Counted from the stretch's first letter, positions 48,201 to 55,929 are shown. The stretch is DNA of 62,000 bases from Branchiostoma floridae (GCF_000003815.2 NC_049993.1:1948645-2010644); one strand, 5' to 3'. The notes: generated by a model from the letters alone, not told the origin. Numbers and translations are program-made.

Positions 48201-51200
48201 TTGAACATCCAGGGACAACATACAGTACAGAAAACATAAAACCGGTGCGTCAAAACATAATCAGTGTCCATACTCATGTCGAAAACGTTCCAAGGTCAAA
48301 ATCAATATGTCAAGAGATGGAGTGGAGGTCAGAGGTCAAATCATATATCAAATCATGTGTAAATCGAAAATTAATGAAACTGAAATTTACAAAGTATGGA
48401 TAGTAAATCATATGTAAAGATTGAACAAACAAAAAAATTAAAACAGTAAGGCACGTCAGAGACAAAGGTGCTTTTCCATACTAAGTTCCAATATTACTTG
48501 AGGTCAGATATACATGTGTTCTTCAGAGCTGTTTTAAAGCCTTTTAGTGTTGTGATGTTTCTTATGTTATCTGCTAGTTTGTTGTACTGGCTAGTGCCAG
48601 TGTATGCAAATGTTTTTTGTCCACATGTGGTGGTGTAGCTTGGTGGGTGTAATCGCACAGTTTAAGGACTTCTGGAGGGATTCCGTCAGGACCTGCTGAT
48701 TTTCCGAGTTTCAGCTTACTCTTTGCAGCAACATATTCCTCCATAGTGAATGGATCAGATCGAATTTTAAGATTCTGATAGATTTGCGGGATTTCGTCAT
48801 CAGGTGATCCATCTACTACTGGTTCAAAGCCCAGTAGTCTGCTAAAATGTTGTTGCCATTTCTGTAATCTGTCCTCTTTACTAGTTCCCTTAAGTACACT
48901 CCTTTTCACACTTTTCCTTCCTGTGATACTGTTTACCAGCTTCCAGCTGTCACTGTGACTATTCGTTGCCTCTGCTTCAACAATTTGTTCTATCATTAAG
49001 TTTAGTTCTTCCTCAGTGACTTCTTTGTATGCTTCTTCGAGGTTACGTTTAGCATTTTGCAGGTTTTCACAGTTTTTGTTGTTTGGGAGTTTTTGGTACT
49101 CATCGAACATAGTTCTGACATTTTTCCTAGCGGCAGTCACTCTAGCATCATCTGAAGAACTTTTCTTCTTTATCCTCTTTTTTCGCGGGAGAAGTGACCT
49201 TGTAGCCTCGTCGTTGGCTTGTATAAAGTGCTCGTATGTCTCTGTTACAGTGTCGCTGTCTGTATGCAGCGCAGCGAACCTGTTTTTTACCTCCACCGTG
49301 TACAACTGCTGAACGTGCTCTTCTCTTAAGACGTTCCAGTCATATGTCACCCTTGGAGGAGCTTTGCTTGATCGCAGACTCAGCTTTATCTTAGCAGTGA
49401 TTACTCTATGGTCTGAGCCTATGCTACTAAATGTACTGTAGGCCTCGCAGTTATTCACAGAGTTTATCCACTTTTTGTTCACCATGATGAAGTCAACTTG
49501 TGTCTTAGTTCCACTCATATCAGAGATATAAGTCCATAGCTTCCCTGGTTTCTTTTGGAATTTGGTGTTGGTCACTATAAGTCCGGTTTCATCTACTGGA
49601 TCTCGGACAATTTTCCCATTTGTGTTGGTGCTCTTGTGATACGTAAAAGGTACCATGTCATTTCCAAGATGTGCGTTTAAGTCACCAATTATCAGTAGTA
49701 CATTGTGCTTTGGAACCTCTTGTATTACTGAACCTAAGTTTTCGTAGTGACTCTCAGCATCATCACTACCTTCAACGGGTGAGTAGTGGGTTACAACAGT
49801 TAGTGTTGGATATCCTTTACAGATGAAGTTCGCAACAACAATCCTTTTGTTCCAGGGTTTCACTTCTGAGAGTGCGTTTTCGGCTTCTCTGTTAATGAGC
49901 AAGCCTACTCCACCTGAGGCAGCATTGTTCCTATTTCTCCATGCAGAGGTAGTGATCAATGTGTAGTTTTCATGTGTTTGAAAAACTACTTGTTCGTCTT
50001 GGCTCTTGTGAACTATTTTATGATCAACTACTCCAAGTATTGATATCGCATGAGTGTTACATAAGTTCACCAATTCATACCGTTTGCTTTCGGTTCGCAG
50101 TGACCTCACGTTCATGGTTGCTACGTTTAAGAACTGCTTACAGCTAAGCAGTCTGTCTCTTTGGTTACTATCATCGACTTCCCCCCTTCCTTCCAACCCC
50201 CCCCCCCCCTTACTCGTCGAGGAGAACTTTGAGGGGAAAGTGTCATANNNNNNNNNNNNNNNNNNNNNNNNNNNNNNNNNNNNNNNNNNNNNNNNNNNNN
50301 NNNNNNNNNNNNNNNNNNNNNNNNNNNNNNNNNNNNNNNNNNNNNNNNNNNNNNNNNNNNNNNNNNNNNNNNNNNNNNNNNNNNNNNNNNNNNNNNNNNN
50401 NNNNNNNNNNNNNNNNNNNNNNNNNNNNNNNNNNNNNNNNNNNNNNNNNNNNNNNNNNNNNNNNNNNNNNNNNNNNNNNNNNNNNNNNNNNNNNNNNNNN
50501 NNNNNNNNNNNNNNNNNNNNNNNNNNNNNNNNNNNNNNNNNNNNNNNNNNNNNNNNNNNNNNNNNNNNNNNNNNNNNNNNNNNNNNNNNNNNNNNNNNNN
50601 NNNNNNNNNNNNNNNNNNNNNNNNNNNNNNNNNNNNNNNNNNNNNNNNNNNNNNNNNNNNNNNNNNNNNNNNNNNNNNNNNNNNNNNNNNNNNNNNNNNN
50701 NNNNNNNNNNNNNNNNNNNNNNNNNNNNNNNNNNNTGAAATAAATAAACCAAAAATAAATAAAAAAAATGAATAAATAAATATATCAATGTGGGTAGGCC
50801 TTGTTGAGACCTGGAAGCGATGAGATTTTGGGCCCCCTAGCGGCCGGTTATGTTACTGCACCGGAACTTCCTGGTTTGATATCTCGAGTTGTGGACATGC
50901 TGCGGCTATGCATTTTAAGTGGTAGGCAGCTCTTGATGCCGTGAGTTAGTGATATAAGTTTGCCCCCCCCCCCCCTAGCGGCTTGTTTTCGACATGCAGG
51001 ACAGGTTTGGTGTCCGAATTTGAAAGGGAATAACTCAAGAAGGGGTCGACGGATTGTTCTGATTTTTACCGTCGCCATGTCAATAATTTTTATTGCCACA
51101 CTTTTTGTTTTTCTTATTGGACCGGTCCAGAAAAACTGATCCGATTGAAGGGATTAAGGCAGTTTGTGGGGTTAAGAAAGTTTTTCTTGCCAGTTGAAAA

Positions 51201-51457
51201 GCTATTCTCATCACCAGCGCTGATACCAATGGTTTAATCATCATCTTTGAGATTAAAATGACCCTAATATCTCATAGATTGGTGAGACATCGGGAGTTGG
51301 CTGTGACCGTATCTGCACCTGTGTCAGCACCGACAAAATAGAGTGCAGGGAGGTCCAGTGTGACGTCAACGCTTGGTGCGGGGTTTATGGCGGTAGGGAG
51401 GGATGTCACTGTAACCATGGATACAACGGCGACGGAACAAGCTGTGAACCTGGTTAG
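28455..51457 (+). CDS. Secreted Sushi-EGF(11)-VWD-C8-TIL mosaic protein, gene model
   Basis: Gene-level entry; the exons are listed separately. Coding segments: ATGCG (28455, or an upstream copy), 33988-34055, 34996-35184, eleven 114-nt EGF exons, 42079-42317, 43158-43295, 43522-43670, 43856-44142, 45612-45814 and 51278-51457. They sum to 2712 nt, exactly 904 codons including TAG, and every junction keeps phase. Product: signal peptide, one CCP/Sushi domain, eleven Notch-type calcium-binding EGF repeats, then a VWD-C8-TIL unit and a Cys-rich end. VWD-C8-TIL units are typical of large secreted or matrix proteins (mucins, zonadhesin, SCO-spondin, IgG-Fc-binding protein), where they support disulfide-linked assembly. 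This combination is not one I recognise as a named vertebrate gene. A role in extracellular matrix, mucosal defence or fertilisation is inference only. Confidence 0.8.
28511..29923. other. No gene seen (intron 1 of mosaic gene)
   Basis: Non-coding apart from unsupported short frames. A GC-rich patch at 29100-29230 stands out from the AT-rich surroundings but shows no domain. Confidence 0.4.
29924..30215. repeat. Repeats: partial M1 MITE, then GGTGGTCGCTAAGAAC-type element
   Basis: GTGTAAATGCATTTAAGTTCGCGGGGATTTCATTTCGC matches the left end of the element at 6351. It is followed by a segment with GGCCAGGTGGTCGTTGTGAAG, GGTGGTCGCTAAGAAC and TAGGTTTGACTGTA, which reads like the end of another DNA-transposon-derived repeat. 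Confidence 0.45.
30216..31277. other. No gene seen; CCAAC/GTTGG-rich DNA
   Basis: Many CCAAC and GTTGG words occur on both strands; the segment 30790-31010 forms a loose inverted repeat. Open frames here are a by-product of this composition. Confidence 0.35.
31278..32808 (-). mobile_element. 5'-truncated CR1-like LINE in intron 1
   Basis: A minus-strand LINE fragment. Its high-coordinate end begins inside the RT at a [15 protein letters not shown] motif (about 32805), and its low-coordinate end runs into an A/T-rich tail near 31278. It lies antisense within the first intron of the mosaic gene. Confidence 0.8.
31535..32758 (-). CDS. Non-LTR reverse transcriptase, C-terminal part
   Basis: A 407-codon open frame carries FADD near residues 12-15, the [11 protein letters not shown] block, [25 protein letters not shown] and YSIQKWNCL. 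It ends with a Cys/His cluster (CACGCRCES then HFLLHC) of the kind found at the C-terminus of several CR1-like elements. The frame continues upstream to about 32805 without the first RT blocks, so the enzyme cannot be complete. There are no stops inside. Confidence 0.8.
   Translation of the reverse strand: MLDDLLTQPFLFADDSSLIDIVENPILTSIRLNSDLQRILSWSNKWLMELNPSKTEEICFSKKKVPPIHPPLFLGNSVIQTVKHHKYIGVILTSNMSWSTHIIQMVAKVFKKVSIIKNLKFKLPRNILENIYKTFIRPSLEYADVVWHSCSDSDSRLIERLQYECSLTVSGAVRGSSYSSVLQELGWEKLSERRYVHSLLLFYKIVNGQARQYLTDLLPPAVSEATSYNLRNKSNIQMPVCTTNRFLRSFVPYSIQKWNCLDLSIRSLSPHLFKTYLIKSVRPVVPTYFSSGPRYPCVLLTRLRVSTHSLNYSLSVRNLVDNPSCACGCRCESISHFLLHCPNYINQRLLLFDRIKNLNISTLNTDAMSETAVINLLIRGSPLLSSTDNANVLYIAQMYLLETKRFV
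32809..33987. other. No gene seen (rest of intron 1)
   Basis: A 141-codon minus-strand frame (33305-33730) covers C/T-rich low-complexity DNA and shows no domain, so I do not call it. Confidence 0.4.
33988..34055 (+). CDS. Exon 2: signal peptide
   Basis: Acceptor CTTTTCTTGTTTTAG, donor GTAAGT. Joined to ATGCG it gives [18 protein letters not shown] followed by SVDGVS: a short basic start, a hydrophobic core and a small-residue cleavage region, a classic secretory signal. The exon is 68 nt, phase 2 to phase 1. The in-frame fit with the ATGCG exons is the main evidence that those exons belong to this gene. Confidence 0.75.
34790..34950. repeat. Dispersed repeat R1, copy 2 (intron)
   Basis: CCAAGCCGTTTTGAAATTAGTAA, a C run, and CTAGATAGGGTTAA align with the right half of the repeat at 1250-1690. 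It ends about 45 bp before the Sushi exon. Confidence 0.5.
34996..35184 (+). CDS. Exon 3: Sushi/CCP domain
   Basis: Acceptor ATATACACAG, donor GTACCA. The exon is 189 nt, phase 1 to phase 1. The reading contains [24 protein letters not shown] and LVCE, the cysteine and Gly/Trp pattern of a complement-control (Sushi) module. Phase-1 borders fit module shuffling. Confidence 0.85.
35265..35684. repeat. Dispersed repeat R1, copy 3 (intron)
   Basis: Full-length relative of 1250-1690, ending CAGACTGGATAGGGTTAA only about 20 bp before the 3' splice site of the first EGF exon. The acceptor region there is therefore partly next to, or derived from, transposon sequence. Confidence 0.65.
35704..35817 (+). 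CDS. EGF exon 1 (GC donor)
   Basis: Acceptor TACTTTTTCAG, 114 nt, phase 1-1. Begins [10 protein letters not shown], with the calcium-binding D/N-x-D/N-E/Q-C type start and [10 protein letters not shown]. The donor is G/GCAAGT, not GT. Confidence 0.85.
35960..36073 (+). CDS. EGF exon 2 (GC donor)
   Basis: Acceptor TCTCGTTGCAG, 114 nt. [14 protein letters not shown]; the O-fucose Thr of the other repeats is Ile here. The donor is CAG/GCAAGT. Confidence 0.85.
36118..36199. repeat. (TA)n microsatellite in intron
   Basis: About 80 bp of TA dinucleotides with one G interruption, between EGF exons 2 and 3. Confidence 0.95.
36332..36445 (+). CDS. EGF exon 3 (GC donor)
   Basis: Acceptor CAATCGTTGCAG, 114 nt, phase 1-1. 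[20 protein letters not shown]. The donor is CGG/GCAAGT. Confidence 0.85.
36800..36913 (+). CDS. EGF exon 4 (GC donor)
   Basis: Acceptor GTATGCTGTTGCAG, 114 nt. [20 protein letters not shown]. The donor is CAG/GCAAGT. The downstream intron start (ATTATGTCTATCTTATGGCG) matches that after EGF exon 9. Confidence 0.85.
37302..37415 (+). CDS. EGF exon 5 (GT donor)
   Basis: Acceptor TTTCTATCGTTGCAG, 114 nt. [10 protein letters not shown]; this repeat alone lacks the O-glucose type C-x-S-x-P-C. The donor is the canonical CGG/GTAAGT. Confidence 0.85.
37690..37912 (+). mobile_element. LINE 3' end in EGF5-EGF6 intron
   Basis: CCACACGGCTTTTTCTCTCC...TTGCACGTTCTG...AGTGCAAAATAAAATCC then repeats of ATCAATCC. 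The short body plus microsatellite tail is typical of a CR1-like 3' untranslated region. Confidence 0.45.
37984..38097 (+). CDS. EGF exon 6 (GC donor)
   Basis: Acceptor TTCTATCGGTGCAG, 114 nt. [20 protein letters not shown]. The donor is CGG/GCAAGT. Confidence 0.85.
38474..38587 (+). CDS. EGF exon 7 (GC donor)
   Basis: Acceptor TGTATCATTGCAG, 114 nt. [27 protein letters not shown]. The donor is CGG/GCAAGT. The intron start matches that of EGF exon 5 (ATTCTCGTACACTTAAAAGT). Confidence 0.85.
38821..38934 (+). CDS. EGF exon 8 (GC donor)
   Basis: Acceptor TTCTATCGGTGCAG, 114 nt. [20 protein letters not shown]. The donor is CAG/GCAAGA. The upstream intron end matches that of EGF exon 6 (AAATACATAACGAGCC). 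Confidence 0.85.
39232..39345 (+). pseudogene. EGF exon 9, acceptor AG lost (GC donor)
   Basis: The frame is fully open and has six EGF cysteines ([30 protein letters not shown]), with donor GG/GCAAGT. Where the other exons have TTGCAG, this one reads TTGCTG, so the obligatory AG is missing at the expected boundary. The exon is 114 nt in phase 1-1, so skipping it would not disturb the frame. It is either skipped, spliced at a nearby cryptic AG, or decaying. Confidence 0.7.
39746..39859 (+). CDS. EGF exon 10 (GT donor)
   Basis: Acceptor TTCTATCGTTGCAG, 114 nt. [20 protein letters not shown]; Ala replaces the O-fucose Thr. The donor is the canonical CGG/GTAAGT, as in EGF exon 5. Confidence 0.85.
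40749..41075. repeat. CpG-rich dispersed repeat R2, copy 2 (intron)
   Basis: Close copy of 10013-10345. It retains GGCCATTACGTCATCGGCC and GTTCAAACGTGTCTACAGGG. The CRE-like word reads GTGACGTCATAC. It lies in the EGF10-EGF11 intron. Confidence 0.75.
41396..41509 (+). CDS. EGF exon 11 (GC donor)
   Basis: Acceptor TGTATCTCGTCACAG, 114 nt. [31 protein letters not shown]. It is the most diverged of the functional repeats. The donor is CGG/GCAAGT. Confidence 0.85.
42079..42317 (+). CDS. VWD domain exon 1
   Basis: Acceptor TATTCCTTAATAG, donor GTGAGT, phase 1 to 0. The reading [20 protein letters not shown] then [13 protein letters not shown] is the signature start of a von Willebrand factor type D domain (C-x-W-GDPH-x-FDG, FQG-x-C-x-Y). 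The acceptor is taken one AG earlier than the nearer CAG because only this keeps the frame. Confidence 0.9.
42318..43157. other. VWD intron, no gene seen
   Basis: A GC-rich patch at 42675-42900 contains CCGCCGACTTGTCGG and CTCGGCCGGC words. It may be a repeat but has no partner in this window. Confidence 0.35.
43158..43295 (+). CDS. VWD domain exon 2
   Basis: Acceptor TTCCTAAACAAG, donor GTAACC, 138 nt, phase 0-0. The reading [20 protein letters not shown]...[12 protein letters not shown] is the beta-rich middle of the VWD domain. Confidence 0.85.
43522..43670 (+). CDS. VWD domain exon 3
   Basis: Acceptor CAACTCATTAAAG, donor GTATGT, phase 0 to 2. [16 protein letters not shown] is the conserved GLCGNYNG calcium-associated block that closes the first half of VWD assemblies, followed by [10 protein letters not shown]. 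Confidence 0.9.
43856..44142 (+). CDS. C8 domain exon
   Basis: Acceptor TTTGTCTCCATCAG, donor GTAAGT, 287 nt, phase 2 to 1. Its cysteines follow the C8 pattern ([45 protein letters not shown]), as expected directly after VWD. Confidence 0.9.
44143..45611. repeat. Intron with dispersed repeat R3 copy 2
   Basis: At 44570-44885 lies a relative of 13800-14125 (GGGTCATCCGCGGTCACC, ACAAATATAAACCGTTATCT, GTGACCTTGAATAT). The rest shows no exon. Confidence 0.5.
45612..45814 (+). CDS. TIL (trypsin-inhibitor-like) domain exon
   Basis: Acceptor TTGTTTTTCAAAG, donor GTCAGT, 203 nt, phase 1 to 0. The dense cysteine pattern [45 protein letters not shown] matches TIL domains that follow VWD-C8. Confidence 0.9.
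45815..46409. other. Intron, no gene seen
   Basis: Contains GGGCTGGGTACCGGTACGGC near 45948 and other repeat-like text but no exon. Confidence 0.4.
46410..46556. repeat. (AAATA)n-rich microsatellite
   Basis: Long stretch of AAATAAATAAAC-type units adjoining the 3' end of the minus-strand RTE element. It is probably the element tail or an expansion of it. Confidence 0.85.
46564..48049 (-). pseudogene. RTE reverse transcriptase, broken
   Basis: It resumes as [19 protein letters not shown] and contains [14 protein letters not shown] (first catalytic block), [16 protein letters not shown], and [13 protein letters not shown], where FADD has become FVDD. Stops replace single residues at ILKAY*IPEEL (near 47585; Gly codon expected, TGA present) and at QLY*DLPLV (near 46838). 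Near 47765-47829 an AGATAC-type repeat insertion shifts the frame. The C-terminal [20 protein letters not shown] and RESWRAI pattern is typical of RTE ends. It is not functional. Confidence 0.8.
48050..48651 (-). mobile_element. CR1-like LINE 3' fragment nested in the RTE
   Basis: The minus strand reads [19 protein letters not shown] and [13 protein letters not shown], the C-terminus of a CR1-type RT. A 3' untranslated region follows, then a (AAAT)n tail at 48050-48075 (seen as TTTATTTATT on the plus strand). It is strongly 5'-truncated and splits the RTE frame directly after LKLCD. Confidence 0.7.
48652..50196 (-). pseudogene. RTE endonuclease and start of RT
   Basis: About 515 codons. An apurinic/apyrimidinic-type endonuclease of the exonuclease-endonuclease-phosphatase fold nicks target DNA in such elements. 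Visible motifs are TMNVRSL near residue 28, [14 protein letters not shown] near residue 168, and [11 protein letters not shown] near residue 265 (the terminal His block). A Lys/Arg-rich linker (RKKRIKKK) leads into the RT entry [20 protein letters not shown]. The usual QEHR-type catalytic Glu motif reads VVDHK, an E to D change. The last ~27 codons of the open frame belong to the inserted LINE, not to the RTE. Confidence 0.8.
50248..50735. other. Assembly gap (488 N)
   Basis: 488 N, not a round placeholder, so its length may be an estimate from mate pairs. It hides the 5' end of the RTE. Confidence 0.95.
50736..51277. repeat. Repeat-rich end of last intron
   Basis: Starts with an AAATAA-rich stretch. 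Then come CCCCCTAGCGGC phrases at about 50830 and 50970 and GGGAATAACTCAAGAAGGGG..GACGGATTG (near 51028), a family also seen near 7643. Confidence 0.5.
51278..51457 (+). CDS. Terminal exon: TIL tail and EGF-like module
   Basis: Acceptor CTAATATCTCATAG, phase 0. The reading [28 protein letters not shown] completes the TIL-associated VWC-like segment. [29 protein letters not shown] is EGF-like. The frame closes SCEPG-TAG at 51455-51457, with AATAAA at 51570-51575. The same point (CCTG/GTTAGA, 51453) could instead be a weak phase-1 donor. I see no further Cys-rich exon before the next gene and so favour termination here. Confidence 0.7.
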   Translation: MGETSGVGCDRICTCVSTDKIECREVQCDVNAWCGVYGGREGCHCNHGYNGDGTSCEPG

Positions 51458-51569
51458 AATATTCGTTTTATCTCATTTTTGAAACTTCCGTAGTGAGTTT
51501 ATCACTTGAACTCCACCGAAATTCCCCAATAGCTAACATTCACAATTCATCGAAGAAAAATCCTAGACA

Positions 51570-51575
51570 AATAAA
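51570..51575 (+). terminator. Poly(A) signal of mosaic gene
   Basis: AATAAA lies 113 bp after the TAG of the proposed terminal exon, which supports transcript end near 51590. Confidence 0.45.
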
Positions 51576-51620
51576 ATTGTAACATTATCAAGATACATTC
51601 TTATTCGTGCCGTCAGAATG

Positions 51621-52033
51621 TTAACCCTCAAACCACCGTATGGGGTCAAAACTGACCCCAGGCGTATATCAATGTGTGCAATTATGTAATTTCTAGTCGA
51701 AAACAAATTTCCTTTCAGGAGTTTGGTTATATATCTGTCCTATAACTTCTTATACGTTTTTGCCGAGATTGACTTATTTTTGATTAAGTTATCCTCGAAA
51801 GTTTATGCATGGTCCAGTGGGGTCAAAACTGACCCCAGCATTTTTTAAACAAACTTTTTAATGATAGACAGCAAAGGGCAGGGGATTGGGGGTTCTACTG
51901 TTTTGCATTAATGTCAAACTAATTAACAATTACTTTATTGGCTTTAATAGTATGACATACTATAATTGCAGGATTAGTAAAATACTATAGCTTCCATAGT
52001 ATGAATTAAAGCTTGCTGAATGTAATGGGTTAA
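51621..52033. mobile_element. Candidate TTAA-flanked MITE (piggyBac-like)
   Basis: TTAA-CCC at 51621 and GGG-TTAA ending at 52033 give the termini and target type used by piggyBac elements. The interior has two copies of GGGGTCAAAACTGACCCC (51642-51659 and 51819-51836), each a 7-bp stem with a 4-base loop. Terminal repeats beyond CCC are poor, so the call is tentative. Confidence 0.35.
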
Positions 52034-55000
52034 TGTAAGCTACCAGTAGTTGTACGAGCGCCTATGTAATACCTGTCACAACTTCACTTGACTTCCGTAA
52101 AAAAAGTTTTATCAGGTTAGTACCTTACTTAATAATGAGACTTTTTAAACACTTCTTGATTTATTTTATACCGACATTTTGATGTTGTTGGTGCTTACTT
52201 ACACATGCGGTCACAAACGTAGACTATTTATAATATGTATATATACTGTTAACTGCTTATTCTAATTTCAACAATGCGGTTCCAAACGTAAAGGCGTGCT
52301 ATGGCTTGTTTTTCAGAACCTACAAGTTTACATTATTCAAATAAACAACTTCAGACAATAGTTCATTGAAATTCTCACGGTCTCTGCCCAGAAGGTGTAA
52401 GCTATAGACTTGTAAGGTAAGTTTCATCTAGTCCATAGAAATTTGTGTAGGGCTGGGTAACAAAAATTCAGGTCCAGGTTCGGTCCAGGTCCAGAGGATC
52501 AGGTCTTGGTCCAGACCTGAACCTGGTCCTAATTATCTGAAATCTTATCATATGACATACTCAAAACAATGGTCCATTTCGTTACAAATGATTCTGTTTG
52601 GTGGAGTATCCGACGTACATTGGCTTTTAAGAATCCTGTCTTCATGTAAACAACACTAACTGCCTGTGTTTTAGGCCAAATTTGACTGTAGAAACTTGGT
52701 ACATGTGACAATCAACTCTCCTCTACTTTTGTTATTTTCCTAGACATGTAAGCCCTATAAAACACGTGAATGCTGGCCGATACAATCTGTTCATTTTCGA
52801 AACGATCAAACATCCGGTCCACTGATTTTTTATCAGGTTCAAATTTACTGGACTTTTCCAACAAGAAAAAAAACGGTTTTGTTCTTTCTTTACCGCACTG
52901 GTGCCCACCCCTACGCTTGACGTAATTCTGTTGTTTCACCTTAATAAGGGTTCAATTCTACAAGCAGATGTTGAGATGGAAGAATGTGTTTTTTTTTAAT
53001 CTGACTGATGACTTTCAGTTAAAACCAGCCGTCAGAAAACGAACACGTTTTTACTTAACATCTGCATGAAGTTATTTTGGGTTGTACAGGGTTGCTTTAA
53101 TTGTCTGACGATCTAGCCCTGCAACAAGCTCAAACAGAATCAAACGATAGACGGCGAGAAATTTCCTATGCAATACACATTTAAACCATGCAAAAACAAT
53201 CACTTTAAAACGCATTTACCTTCACTTTATACCTAAAATCTGTACCAACATCACAATGTTTGATTTGTGGGTTAACGTTTGTCCGGTCCTTCCCCGCTTT
53301 TGGGTTCAAAGAACAGAGATCCACTTCGGCGTTTAAACGATCAGACCTTTGGTTTATTTTGAAAACGAATGACATAGTGATAAAATGTGTAACGTTATTA
53401 TTTTGTATTTCTACCTAGCTGTCTACCTACAGTACAGGTAAGGATATTTGACCTCAAACAATTTATATTATAGTAAAACTTTTGCATTTAGCCCACGTGA
53501 GGGAAAATATTCAAAGAACAGTATCAAAATGTATTTCATATTTTCTTGTTTTTCTTCTTTTTCATATTTTCTTGTTTCTTCTTACACACAGATTTTTTTC
53601 TTACCAGACAAAAAAAGGAAAACATTTTGTCCACTATCAAAAATTTTTTCGTAATAAAAAAGTAGTAAAAAAATTCATCTTAAAGAATCTAAAATATTAT
53701 CCTGAACATGGCAATTAGAATCATCTTACTAAAGAAGAAATATAAGCACTAAAATTTCAACAAATTCTTGAGATTAAACATTTTGTTTAGAAATAATCAA
53801 TCAATTTAAGTGGTGCTTCTTGTAAAAAATTTCCATGCAGAGACTCTTTTTTTCTTATTCTAAGGCTTAAGGTTCTTTATACAATGCATTTTTCCCACGA
53901 GTTTAAAAAATGAACATATACTAGACAAAACAAATTGTATGGCACAGAAAAGTTGGCTTGAATGGCTTTCCCAAAAATATGTAGACAGACCTTTTTAGGG
54001 GTACAATGTCTTCCATTCTGCTGATTTTCTTATCCTAAACGTGCAACGAAGTCAAACACACGTCAGCAAAATAGTAAACAACCTCAATATGAATATTTAA
54101 ACAACCTGCTCTAGACAATCAACACATTCACACCATTTGACCGTGGTTTATTATATAACGTTACATGTATCATAGGCTGACGTCAGACTTGCGTTGCGTA
54201 GTGCAGGACTCAAAATGTTACTACGATTAAAATTCTTGAAAATCATTCTTTCCCTTGCAAATTTTAATATTTTTATTTAAGGGAACAGGTAGGTCTACGC
54301 TTTATTCCATTTTATTACATTCTAACATTTGTTAAATCCACCAGTTTAGTTGGTGTAAGGGGAGAATTCAGTTGTTCAGTCATCCGGATAGGAATAGTGG
54401 AATCAAAGGTAATTTTATTTACAATAGACACCGTGTTTTTTTAAATTGTCATTTCGTATAACGTTACCCATGTGACTTTTTGAAGTAGAAAAAGAAAAGA
54501 AAAGTCAAGTTACGGGTTAGTACTTTTAGTACTTTTTGCGCACATACCCTAGATGGTCAAAAGGCCACCTAATTTTTAATTCAACTGCAGTTGCTTAGTT
54601 TGCGCCTCGGTTTGCAAACCAGCAAAACAAACCAAATAAAAAAAAAACGCTTTCTGGGAACAAGGGCGTTTTAATCCTTTCTGAAATGTCTAGTTTAAGC
54701 CATACATACATTTTGGGTAATCTCCAAGCAGATTCCTCCGTGGCATAAGACAGTAACATAAGATGGAAAAGGAGTTTAGCCGGCAGAGGAGTAAATTGGC
54801 CACGCGTAAGATTACCTTTTGGGGACTCCGGTGTTGTTAAGTAATAGTTTTGGCAATGTCAAAAACTGCAGATAACAAATTTATGATGAGAGAACAATTT
54901 TAGCGTTGCAACATTTACTTACGTGTGTGAGCATAGACTTATGACTCTCCTTATTATATAACCCCTTTGTATATGGAAATTCTGGACAATTCATCTCCCA

Positions 55001-55929
55001 TTGCATACGGAGCCAAACCTATCAAATAGCTTAAATAAAATCAGATTTAGATTTGGCCGTTATTTCTCAGCAGCCGTAAGGTTGCCCAGAGGGTCTGTAC
55101 AGTGATTTTCAAGACCTTTTCTGAAAACTGCCATAACTATACCATAGATGGTAACAAACGGTTCAAACTCGGCAGAGAGGTGAAACAGAGCATTATAGTT
55201 GTAAAACTGATAGTTCTATAATGGTAATTATAATATATTTTTATAATTTCATATATTATATAATGTATTTTTTCACTATAAAGGCAATCCGAGGACGCAT
55301 TCCCAGCATTAGAAACGTATGATTTTTTGAGGGTACATACTTTGATCTACTCCCGTTTCGGAACTGTTTAGCAACATTAAAAATATTATTCCTGTTTTAG
55401 TAAAAATATGTTTTTTTTTTTCTTTTCCAGTGTCATAGTTTTGGGGTGTCCCTGTCTTTGTTGCCTTATAGCATAAGACAGCTTATGATAAGTAAAATGT
55501 GTAACACAGCTTTGTGTAGTACAGGTCATTACAAATCATTCTACTTCAAATCTAATCTTTCTTAGAGATTGCTAGGGGTCCTCAGAACGTTTTAAAGTTT
55601 AGATTACAAATATTTCCCTTCAAGAGAAAAGCTTGCTGTCAATCAAGCCAAGTCTTTTGTCTGTCGTCTTTTGTTATGCAGTGTGTCTAAGCTGTTTATA
55701 CTACAAGGTAAGCTCTCTTGTTTTCAGTGAGATATTGACCAAAATGTTTTTACTAATAAACACACACACAAAATGATCATGATTTAATGGAAGGTTTATA
55801 CAGGTCCATATTTAAGTGAATTTTCGTAGATAAGGCATAAGCATTTCAGAAAAAAAATGCATCGGAAGCAACATTTTCCAAGGAGATTATACCTCCATGC
55901 TACCGACAAACAAAGAACTCAGGCCAGTG
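52034..55929. other. AT-rich intergenic DNA, no gene seen
   Basis: No exon or domain could be supported. At 52470-52535 there is an imperfect GGTCCAGGTCC/CAGGTCTTGG simple repeat. Poly-T and poly-A runs are common. Confidence 0.5.

Larger units (their letters stand above)
46557..50247 (-). mobile_element. Degenerate RTE-clade LINE, interrupted by another LINE
   Basis: On the minus strand an endonuclease plus reverse transcriptase polyprotein can be followed from 50196 down to 46564. It is broken by a nested insertion (48050-48651), a simple-repeat insertion (about 47765-47829) and two in-frame stops. The high-coordinate end runs into an N gap. It sits antisense in the last intron of the mosaic gene. 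Confidence 0.85.
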
